The notes under the pieces: model-generated | Told to the model about the DNA's origin: nothing | Seen by the model: the letters and a program-made list of their open reading frames with translations, nothing else | Databases searched by the model: none | Part shown: one piece after another, positions 1 through 4,600 of the stretch | How the letters are laid out: every line of letters starts with the position of its first letter | Position numbering within the stretch: the stretch's first letter is position 1 | Position numbers and translations under genes: made by a program | DNA from: an uncultured Lachnospiraceae bacterium | GTDB lineage: Bacteria > Bacillota > Clostridia > Lachnospirales > Lachnospiraceae | Direction of reading: 5' to 3' | Assembly: GCA_945787485.1 (NCBI GenBank) | Contig: CALZHV010000119.1 | Location: 1 to 6,753, forward strand | Length of the DNA: 6,753 nucleotides

Positions 1-7
1 TTTTTAT

Positions 8-82
8 GGTGGGTATGGCGCAGTTGGCTAGCGCGCCAGATTGTGGCTCTGGAGGCCGAGGGTTCGAGTCCCTCTATCCACC
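8..82 (+). tRNA. tRNA-His (anticodon GTG)
   Basis: A full cloverleaf can be drawn. The acceptor stem is 9-15 with 75-81. The anticodon stem is 36-40/48-52 around a loop with GTG at 43-45. The T stem is GAGGG/CCCTC (58-62/70-74) with a TTCGAGT loop. The base before the acceptor stem (G8) faces C82, which is the extra G-1:C73 pair that identifies histidine tRNAs. CCA is not encoded after position 82, so it must be added after transcription. It is the first of four plus-strand tRNAs; the promoter lies upstream of the window. Confidence 0.97.
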
Positions 83-124
83 CTCTTATAAGCTTAAGCT
101 TTGCAAGAGTGAGTTTGTTACTAA

Positions 125-196
125 TGGGCTATCGCCAAGCGGTAAGGCACAGGACTTTGACTCCTGCATTCGTTGGTTCGAATCCAACTAGCCCAG
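125..196 (+). tRNA. tRNA-Gln (anticodon TTG)
   Basis: The acceptor stem TGGGCTA (125-131) pairs fully with TAGCCCA (189-195), with G196 as discriminator. The U1-A72 first pair is typical of bacterial glutamine tRNAs. The anticodon stem CAGGA/TCCTG encloses TTG at 157-159. The T arm is GTTGG/CCAAC with loop TTCGAAT. CCA is not encoded. The gene sits 42 bases after tRNA-His with no terminator between them, so both are probably cut from one precursor. Confidence 0.97.
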
Positions 197-212
197 CTTA
201 TATATATATCAT

Positions 213-285
213 GGACCACTAGCTCAGTCGGTAGAGCACTTGACTTTTAATCAAGTTGTCGGGGGTTCGATTCCCCCGTGGCTCA
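213..285 (+). tRNA. tRNA-Lys (anticodon TTT)
   Basis: The D arm (GCTC/GAGC), the anticodon stem CTTGA/TCAAG around TTT, and the T arm GGGGG/CCCCC with loop TTCGATT are all canonical. The acceptor stem is unusual: 213-219 (GGACCAC) against 278-284 (GTGGCTC) gives a G-U at pair 2 and an A215-C282 mismatch at pair 3. The other five pairs are standard, and A285 is the discriminator. CCA is not encoded. The identity is firm; full functionality is likely but not certain because of the mismatch. Confidence 0.94.
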
Positions 286-293
286 CATTCTTT

Positions 294-318
294 AAGCCGT
301 GTACATTGTACATGGCTT
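294..318 (+). repeat. Inverted repeat in the tRNA-Lys/tRNA-Leu spacer
   Basis: AAGCC-G-TGTACA, a single T, then TGTACA-T-GGCTT form a near-perfect palindrome with one G-T opposition. As RNA it would fold into a stable hairpin between the two tRNAs. It is followed by ATATATTAT rather than a T run, so it is not a convincing terminator. A processing hairpin, or an operator or promoter element for tRNA-Leu, is possible. The function is not known. Confidence 0.5.
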
Positions 319-334
319 ATATATTATAAATCAA

Positions 335-416
335 GCGGATATGGCGGAATTGGCAGACGCGCTAGATTTAGGTTCTAGTGTCAACAGACGTGCAGGTTCA
401 ACTCCTGTTATCCGCA
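335..416 (+). tRNA. tRNA-Leu (anticodon TAG)
   Basis: The acceptor GCGGATA (335-341) pairs perfectly with TATCCGC (409-415), with A416 as the leucine-type discriminator. The anticodon stem CTAGA/TCTAG encloses TAG at 369-371. A class II variable arm follows (about 379-391), then the T arm GCAGG/CCTGT with loop TTCAACT. CCA is not encoded. It is the last tRNA of the cluster, and a terminator starts three bases later. Its final 13 bases reappear at 597-609. Confidence 0.97.
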
Positions 417-418
417 CT

Positions 419-450
419 AAAAAAGACAATCAGAAATGATTGTCTTTTTT
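419..450 (+). terminator. Intrinsic terminator of the tRNA cluster
   Basis: The stem AAAAAAGACAATCA (419-432) pairs with TGATTGTCTTTTTT (437-450) around a GAAA tetraloop. The 3' arm ends in six T. It lies directly after tRNA-Leu and ends the tRNA transcript. Confidence 0.93.
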
Positions 451-459
451 ATGCGTATA

Positions 460-504
460 ATCCGCAGTTTATAAAAAAAAATAGGAGTAAATCTCCTATT
501 TTTT
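460..504. repeat. Direct repeat, copy 1 (45 bases, carries a terminator hairpin)
   Basis: This stretch is identical to 603-647, an offset of 143 bases. It starts ATCCGCAGTTTATA, continues with a run of nine A, and ends with the TAGGAG-TAAAT-CTCCTA hairpin and T run. Its first seven bases (ATCCGCA) also match the 3' end of tRNA-Leu (410-416). Together the copies bracket the GC-rich island, as if a unit of tRNA 3' end plus terminator had been duplicated. Confidence 0.9.
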
Positions 505-507
505 TTT
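473..507. terminator. Bidirectional intrinsic terminator, left of the GC-rich island
   Basis: Nine A plus TAGGAG (473-487), loop TAAAT, then CTCCTA plus nine T (493-507) give a 15-pair stem. The stem can extend through TTTAT/ATAA. It has a T tail on both strands. On the plus strand it backs up the tRNA terminator. On the minus strand it would end a transcript of the island at 512-609. Confidence 0.88.
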
Positions 508-511
508 ATAA

Positions 512-609
512 GAGGCGGACATATCCTTTAACCTGAGGTTCTTATCTCGGCTCCCGCCTCGGTCCGTGCTTATCGGTGTCCACCGGACACCAGCACCCTG
601 TTATCCGCA
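512..609. ncRNA. Candidate small structured RNA of unknown family
   Basis: This island has about 59% GC (53 of 90 bases in 511-600, counted by hand) inside a very AT-rich gap. It has no ORF and is bounded on both sides by the same strong terminator hairpin. Visible helices are GGTGTCC/GGACACC (575-581/585-591) extended by GTGCT/AGCAC (566-570/592-596) across a four-base bulge; AACC/GGTT (530-533/537-540); and either GAGGCGG/CCGCCTC (512-518/554-560) or a closing stem 515-521/602-608. That closing stem has a C-A mismatch on the plus strand but a U-G wobble on the minus strand, which slightly favours minus-strand transcription. I do not recognise the family: SRP RNA, tmRNA, RNase P, 6S and T-box hallmarks were not seen. 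No clear promoter is visible on either strand. Confidence 0.5.
597..609 (+). repeat. Copy of the tRNA-Leu 3' end
   Basis: CCTGTTATCCGCA here is identical to 404-416, which is the 3' half of the T stem, the acceptor strand and the discriminator of tRNA-Leu. No tRNA body precedes it. It could be the trace of recombination between tRNA-Leu copies or of an old integration site. Alternatively it is simply the closing strand of the candidate RNA. Confidence 0.6.
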
Positions 610-647
610 GTTTATAAAAAAAAATAGGAGTAAATCTCCTATTTTTT
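603..647. repeat. Direct repeat, copy 2 (45 bases, carries a terminator hairpin)
   Basis: Identical to 460-504. Unlike copy 1, its left flank continues the match to the tRNA-Leu 3' end, giving 13 bases instead of 7. It lies at the 3' end of trxB and supplies that gene's terminator. Confidence 0.9.
616..647. terminator. Bidirectional terminator at the end of trxB
   Basis: AAAAAATAGGAG (619-630), loop TAAAT (631-635) and CTCCTATTTTTT (636-647) pair completely. Read on the minus strand the hairpin is followed by nine T and lies 13 bases past the trxB stop, so it ends the trxB transcript. Read on the plus strand it has six T and could end a transcript of the GC-rich island. Confidence 0.88.
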
Positions 648-659
648 ATTTTAATAAAT

Positions 660-1580
660 TCAAATCAAGTTATCCTGCTCATATGAAGAAATTGCCACTG
701 CTCCGTCAGCCACCGCTGTAACCAATTGTCTAAGCTGTTTTGTTCTTACATCTCCTATTGCATAATAACCATTCAAACTACATCTGCATGAGTCATCCGT
801 AATTATATAACCTGATTTATCCAATTCTAAAACACCTTTAACAATTTCTGTACCAGGCTCCATTCCTATTGCTATAAACACACCCGAAGCTTGTATACAG
901 TCTTTTTTTCCGGATGTTTTATCTATGATATTAATTGCTTCTACAACCGAATCTCCTACAATTTCTTCTACTTCGCAATTTAGTAATAGTTCTATATTAG
1001 CTAATCCAGTTACCTTGTTTTGCAAATTTTTGCTTGCTCTTAGTTCATTTCTTCTGTGAATAAGATAAACCTTTTCACAAATATTTGAAAGGTATAAAGC
1101 ATCCTGTAATGCCACTTCACCCCCGCCGACAACAGCTACTTTCTTATTTCTGAAAAAGCCTCCGTCACAGGTCGCACAATATGAAACTCCTGCTCCGATA
1201 AGTTTTTCTTCACCTTTACATTTCAGCATTCTATGTCTTGAACCTGTAGCTATAAATACTGCTTTTGTGTAAAGCTTATCTCCCGTTTTTAACTCAAGCT
1301 CTTTTACATCGCCATCCTTTATATTAACTACTTCTCCTTCCAAAAATGGAACTTCAAGCTTTTTTGCATGCTCTTTAAATTTCATCGCAAGACCGTATCC
1401 GCTTTCACCGTACAAACCAAGATAATTATCCACTCTGTCAGTAACAGCAATCTGACCACAGCTATATATATCTTTTTCAATTACCACTTCATTAAGCATT
1501 GCACGTTTTCCATATATTGCAGCACTAAGACCTGCCGGTCCTCCTCCCACAATAACTAAATCTTTTACGTTATTATCCAA
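660..1580 (-). CDS. trxB: Thioredoxin reductase (NADPH-type)
   Basis: This cytoplasmic FAD enzyme passes electrons from NADPH to the thioredoxin disulfide. The 306 residues are slightly shorter than E. coli TrxB (about 320) and the domain order is standard. FAD binding shows GGGPAG at residues 12-17. The redox-active site CATCD is at 135-139. The NADPH domain has GGGEVA at 152-157 and HRRNELR at 175-181. The second FAD motif YAIGDV is at 273-278, followed by RQLVTAVADG. The HRRxxxR motif argues for NADPH rather than the ferredoxin-linked relatives found in some clostridia. Translation starts at TTG (1578-1580); a GGAGG six bases upstream supports that start. Only 11 bases separate it from the upstream YhfC-like gene, so the two are probably cotranscribed. 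No thioredoxin gene is adjacent. Confidence 0.95.
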   Translation of the reverse strand: MDNNVKDLVIVGGGPAGLSAAIYGKRAMLNEVVIEKDIYSCGQIAVTDRVDNYLGLYGESGYGLAMKFKEHAKKLEVPFLEGEVVNIKDGDVKELELKTGDKLYTKAVFIATGSRHRMLKCKGEEKLIGAGVSYCATCDGGFFRNKKVAVVGGGEVALQDALYLSNICEKVYLIHRRNELRASKNLQNKVTGLANIELLLNCEVEEIVGDSVVEAINIIDKTSGKKDCIQASGVFIAIGMEPGTEIVKGVLELDKSGYIITDDSCRCSLNGYYAIGDVRTKQLRQLVTAVADGAVAISSYEQDNLI

Positions 1581-1586
1581 GTATAG

Positions 1587-1591
1587 CCTCC
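1587..1591 (-). promoter_or_regulatory. Ribosome binding site that fixes the trxB TTG start
   Basis: On the minus strand GGAGG follows directly after the stop codon of the preceding gene and lies six bases before TTG (1580-1578). This strong site, and the good N-terminal fit to the FAD-binding fold, decide for the rare TTG start over any internal ATG. Confidence 0.85.
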
Positions 1592-2431
1592 TTATTTACT
1601 TTCGTTAATTACATTTTCACTTATGTCAATTTCCTTCATTTTATTTTTCTTCCAAAGAATAACAGCAAATACACATAAAATAATTGCACAAATATATACA
1701 AACGGTTCAACAAGTAATGAATTTAATCCCATATCTTTAATTTGATTTCCAATTATCAGGAATACCGCATCAACAAGTGCATGCAGGATTATTGCAACAG
1801 GATAAAGCCATGTTTTTTTCTTTGTTACTGCTATCCAAACAATTACAGATAAAGCAATATGAATGGCAACGGCAGGAATTCTTTCAATAAATCCTACGAA
1901 ATACTCATATGGTTTAAGCTCAATCAACTGATTAATAACAAGTTCAAATTGTTCCTGCTGCTCTGCAGGTAATGTAGCTGTAATAACAGATATTTGATTT
2001 GTATTGATAAGCACAGAATATATAATATTATTTAACATTCCTGTTCCTATCAAAAACATCACTTCAAATCCACCATGACCGGCACCATACATAATTGAAT
2101 TAAACGGATTCTTGTATTCTTTTTTAAGAAGAAACTTCATAATTAAAAATCGTGCCGTTTCTTCAAATATACCCGCTGCCAATCCGCCATATAGCGCATA
2201 CACGTAAATATTTCCCTGAATTGTTTTTCCAATAGGTAAAACAAGCAATACAATCTGATTTATCGTGCTTTCCAAAATGCCTGCAAAAACAAAAAATCCG
2301 GCGCAGCCAAGCAAAAATGCTTTTATCGAAGTATTATACTTCTTTTTTATTATTATACACATTAAAACAGGTATTATAACAGATATTATTATTGCAACAA
2401 CCATTGACACAAAGCTTAAAACCGGTACCAT
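1592..2431 (-). CDS. YhfC-family intramembrane metalloprotease-like membrane protein
   Basis: This is a 279-residue protein with about seven hydrophobic segments (roughly residues 5-28, 38-65, 74-98, 112-140, 184-203, 208-228 and 242-260) and a charged C-terminus. Conserved polar residues sit within the membrane segments: EETAR at 90-94, GHGGFE with H119 and E123, H191, and HALVD at 217-221. Glu-Glu, His and a further His in separate helices are the signature of the YhfC/PrsW/CPBP superfamily of membrane-embedded proteases or their inactive relatives. The substrate is unknown. The start ATG at 2431 is preceded by GGGGGAGA. The stop is followed at once by the trxB ribosome binding site. A TATAAT at 2474-2469 (minus) may be its own -10 box but lacks a clear -35; the 62-base gap also allows readthrough from the araC-type gene. 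Family assignment is good; catalytic activity is inferred. Confidence 0.82.
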   Translation of the reverse strand: MVPVLSFVSMVVAIIISVIIPVLMCIIIKKKYNTSIKAFLLGCAGFFVFAGILESTINQIVLLVLPIGKTIQGNIYVYALYGGLAAGIFEETARFLIMKFLLKKEYKNPFNSIMYGAGHGGFEVMFLIGTGMLNNIIYSVLINTNQISVITATLPAEQQEQFELVINQLIELKPYEYFVGFIERIPAVAIHIALSVIVWIAVTKKKTWLYPVAIILHALVDAVFLIIGNQIKDMGLNSLLVEPFVYICAIILCVFAVILWKKNKMKEIDISENVINESK

Positions 2432-2493
2432 ATTAATCTCCCCCTTTTTTACCTTTTATATAACAAATATTATAACAGATATAATAGCATATA

Positions 2494-3279
2494 CTATACT
2501 TTATTTATAAAATGTTTCCTGTAATTTAACTTTCTATATTCTTTAGGCGTACTACCTTCATACTTTCTAAATATAGATATAAAATGTGAATGAGACGAAA
2601 AGCTCAAATTATTTGCAATTTCAACATACGAAAGTTCAGTATATAAAAGCATATTTTTTGCACTTTCAATTTTCTTTTTATTTACAAACACTGCCGGAGT
2701 TGTATCAAGCTCTTCCTTAAATATTCGGAATAATTGTCTTTTGCTCACTAATGCTGCCCGTGCAATATCTTCTATATCAATTGATTCATTAAGATGATTA
2801 TAAATATAATCAAGTGCTTTTTGCATAGCTACACTGTAGTTTCCTAATTTAATTATAACATGCATTTCATGTGCAAATTCATATGTCATTTTTTTATGCA
2901 ATTTTTCCAATTCCCTAATACTGTTTATCTCATCTGCTTTTCGGATATAAATATCACTAAGACCATATGCATTTTGTTCATTCATTCCTGATTCAATGCA
3001 AAATCTTGTTATCATTGTCAAAGTAACAAGAAAATGGTATCTGACATTTCGTATAGGATCCTTTGACAGCTTTCCGTTTTCACTTTTATAAAACATTTTT
3101 TCATTATACATTTCATCAAGCTTTTTTATATCTCCCGAACTAACCGCCTGATAAAAACTTAACTCTTTGTCATATGTGGTATGATATAGCTCTTCTTCCC
3201 TCTTAATAAATAAATCTTTTGTAAGAGTTCCTTGAAAACTGTCATCTTCCATTTTCATTTTTTCATAATCTTTTTCCAT
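2494..3279 (-). CDS. AraC/XylS-family transcriptional regulator
   Basis: The last 100 or so residues form the two-helix-turn-helix AraC DNA-binding domain. Counting from the upstream GTG at 3294, this is residues 158-257, with DIEDIARAALVSKRQLFRIF as the first helix-turn-helix and ANNLSF...FRKYEGSTPKEYRK as the diagnostic second half. The N-terminal 150 residues are mostly helical and charged and match no sugar-binding cupin I recognise; they probably hold the effector-sensing or dimerisation part. I chose ATG at 3279, which has AAAGAG six bases upstream. GTG at 3294 would add five residues (MKELD) but has no ribosome binding site, and ATG at 3258 is also possible. The gene is divergent from the GH5 hydrolase, and two direct repeats lie between them, so it likely controls that gene and itself. 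Confidence 0.92.
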   Translation of the reverse strand: MEKDYEKMKMEDDSFQGTLTKDLFIKREEELYHTTYDKELSFYQAVSSGDIKKLDEMYNEKMFYKSENGKLSKDPIRNVRYHFLVTLTMITRFCIESGMNEQNAYGLSDIYIRKADEINSIRELEKLHKKMTYEFAHEMHVIIKLGNYSVAMQKALDYIYNHLNESIDIEDIARAALVSKRQLFRIFKEELDTTPAVFVNKKKIESAKNMLLYTELSYVEIANNLSFSSHSHFISIFRKYEGSTPKEYRKLNYRKHFINKV

Positions 3280-3314
3280 ATCTAACTCTTTCACATATAT
3301 TTTTTGATGATAAT

Positions 3315-3343
3315 ATTATAATATCTTTGGCATTTTTATGCAA
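3315..3343 (-). promoter_or_regulatory. Candidate promoter of the araC-type gene
   Basis: On the minus strand TTGCAT (3343-3338) and a perfect TATAAT (3320-3315) are separated by 17 bases. The -35 box is weak (TTG only). The left operator-like repeat (3327-3337) lies between the two boxes, which would suit autoregulation. Confidence 0.5.
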
Positions 3344-3357
3344 TACTTGGCATTTTT
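3327..3357. promoter_or_regulatory. Candidate AraC-type operator: two direct repeats 20 bases apart
   Basis: TTGGCATTTTT occurs at 3327-3337 and again at 3347-3357. The period of exactly 20 bases is close to two helical turns, the arrangement by which AraC-family dimers usually bind same-orientation half-sites. The repeats overlap both divergent promoter candidates. Binding by the neighbouring regulator is inferred from position and spacing. Confidence 0.55.
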
Positions 3358-3367
3358 TTGATATAAA
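3339..3367 (+). promoter_or_regulatory. Candidate promoter of the GH5 gene
   Basis: TATAAA (3362-3367) is a fair -10 box, but 17 bases upstream there is only TGCAAT (3339-3344), a poor -35. The right half-site (3347-3357) sits inside the promoter. A weak -35 next to a regulator site fits activator dependence. A second AT-rich -10-like string (TATTAAT, 3401-3407) is an alternative. Confidence 0.35.
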
Positions 3368-3428
3368 ATAAGGCTACGTTTTTCGTAAAATCAAAACAAG
3401 TATTAATCGTATAAAAAGGAGAAAATAA

Positions 3429-4466
3429 ATGAGAATATTTGAAGGATTTCAAAAAGGCGTAAACTTAGGCGGCTGGCTTTCACAATTTGACGAATATGAC
3501 CACAATCATTTTAAAACATTTATTACGGAAAAAGATTTTGCAGACATTGCAGCACTCGGTGTAGACCATGTTCGTGTACCGGTAGATTATAATGTCATCG
3601 AAAATGATGACTGGTCAATAAAAGAAAGCGGATATGAATATATCGAGCAGGCTATTAAATGGTGTAAAAAATATAATCTTCATTTGCTTTTAGATATTCA
3701 TGAAGTTTACGGATATTCATTTGACCCATTAAAAAAAGATATGGATAGAGAAGCATTTTTCTATGACGAAGTTTTGCAGGAACGTTTCTTTGTTCTTTGG
3801 GAAAACTTGGCAAAGCATTTTGGCAAATACAGTGATATAGTTGCATTTGAGCTTCTTAATGAAATCGTTTTAGAAGAAGTATATAGTGCATGGAACAAAG
3901 TAGCCGATAAGGCAATCAGACGAATAAGAAAAATCGCCCCTGATACATATATTGTTGTCGGTGGTGTATGCTATAACAATGTCACAAGTGTACAACTATT
4001 AGATGCTCCTTATGATGATAAAATTGTATACAATTTCCATTGTTATGATCCATTAATTTTTACTCATCAAAAAGCGTATTGGCTTGATGGAATGCCTGAT
4101 GATTTAGACATATCCTATCCGGACGACTTAGAAAACTATCGTCAAAAAAGCGAAAAATTTGCAAAAGAATGCATGGGTGCTATTTTTTCCGAAAAAATTA
4201 CCTGTGTTGGACCTGAATTATTTGAGGCACTCTTTTCTACTGCTATTGAAGCATCAAAAAAGAATAATGCACCATTATATTGCGGAGAATACGGAGTAAT
4301 CGACAGAACAGAAATTGATGATGCTCTTCGCTGGTTAAAGGACATAAACAGCGTATTTATAAAATACAACATAGGACGTTGTTTATGGAATTACAAAGGC
4401 AAAGATTTTGGCTTGGTAGATGAACATTTTGGACCATATAAGGAGCAAATAGCAAAATTATTATAA
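3429..4466 (+). CDS. Glycoside hydrolase family 5, cytoplasmic beta-glycosidase/glucanase-like
   Basis: The 345 residues fit a single (beta/alpha)8 GH5 barrel with no signal peptide, carbohydrate-binding module or dockerin, so the enzyme should act inside the cell on imported oligosaccharides. GH5 landmarks appear in order: KGVNLGGW at 9-16, HVRVPVDY at 47-54 with the conserved Arg49, DIHE at 89-92, LLNE at 142-145 with Glu145 as acid/base, HCY at 204-206, GEYG at 286-289 with Glu287 as nucleophile, and Trp320 near the active site. The start has AAGGAG seven bases upstream. Family and catalytic pair are clear. The exact substrate (beta-1,4-, beta-1,3-glucan or mannan fragments) cannot be read from sequence. 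It is transcribed away from the AraC-type gene, its probable regulator. The gene appears monocistronic: a terminator-like hairpin follows. Confidence 0.93.
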   Translation: MRIFEGFQKGVNLGGWLSQFDEYDHNHFKTFITEKDFADIAALGVDHVRVPVDYNVIENDDWSIKESGYEYIEQAIKWCKKYNLHLLLDIHEVYGYSFDPLKKDMDREAFFYDEVLQERFFVLWENLAKHFGKYSDIVAFELLNEIVLEEVYSAWNKVADKAIRRIRKIAPDTYIVVGGVCYNNVTSVQLLDAPYDDKIVYNFHCYDPLIFTHQKAYWLDGMPDDLDISYPDDLENYRQKSEKFAKECMGAIFSEKITCVGPELFEALFSTAIEASKKNNAPLYCGEYGVIDRTEIDDALRWLKDINSVFIKYNIGRCLWNYKGKDFGLVDEHFGPYKEQIAKLL

Positions 4467-4473
4467 TAACAAA

Positions 4474-4554
4474 AGAACCTTCTTATGAAAATGATTATCA
4501 ATTTTATCAATATGACAACAAGCTTATTACTTTCAAAAAGAAGGTTCTGTTTTT
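4474..4554. terminator. Long-loop hairpin between convergent genes, probable bidirectional terminator
   Basis: AGAACCTTCTT (4474-4484) pairs perfectly with AAGAAGGTTCT (4538-4548) across a 53-base loop. On the plus strand it is followed by GTTTTT; on the minus strand by TTTGTT. It lies between the ends of the GH5 gene and the DUF3592-like gene and is the only terminator candidate for either. The long loop is unusual for an intrinsic terminator. The rest of the 134-base gap shows nothing else convincing. Confidence 0.6.
4486..4500. promoter_or_regulatory. Fur-box-like sequence
   Basis: TGAAAATGATTATCA matches the 7-1-7 Fur consensus TGATAATnATTATCA at 13 of 14 specified positions. It sits in the loop of the hairpin between two convergent genes, where no promoter is obvious. 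In such AT-rich DNA it may be a chance match. Confidence 0.25.
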
Positions 4555-4600
4555 ATGTTATTTTTTGCAGATCAAACGATAATGAATACTCTAAAGTTCC

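Noticed and set aside
6..191. Open frame across the first two tRNA genes
   Set aside because: It runs through complete tRNA-His and tRNA-Gln cloverleaves and encodes no recognisable protein.
453..461. TATAAT at 456-461 as promoter for the GC-rich island
   Set aside because: No -35 box lies at 16-18 bases, and a strong terminator (473-507) stands between it and the island.
515..609. Selenocysteine or degenerate leucine tRNA
   Set aside because: Ends resembling an acceptor stem and a length near 95 bases prompted the idea. There is no TTC-type T loop, no D arm and no anticodon arm in the right place on either strand.
512..609. Cis-acting riboswitch or T-box leader
   Set aside because: Neither strand leads into a coding gene: trxB faces the island with its 3' end and the tRNAs are upstream on the other side. 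The T-box sequence is absent.
1368..1559. Plus-strand open frame inside trxB
   Set aside because: It is antisense to a well-supported thioredoxin reductase and has no protein signature.
2265..2510. Plus-strand open frame across the start of the YhfC-like gene
   Set aside because: It is a mirror of the transmembrane coding sequence and AT-rich spacer; its apparent hydrophobicity comes from that composition.
3655..3846. Minus-strand open frame inside the GH5 gene
   Set aside because: Antisense shadow of an intact catalytic gene, with no recognisable protein signature.
4142..4372. Second minus-strand open frame inside the GH5 gene
   Set aside because: Antisense shadow over the region carrying the nucleophile Glu287; no domain is visible.
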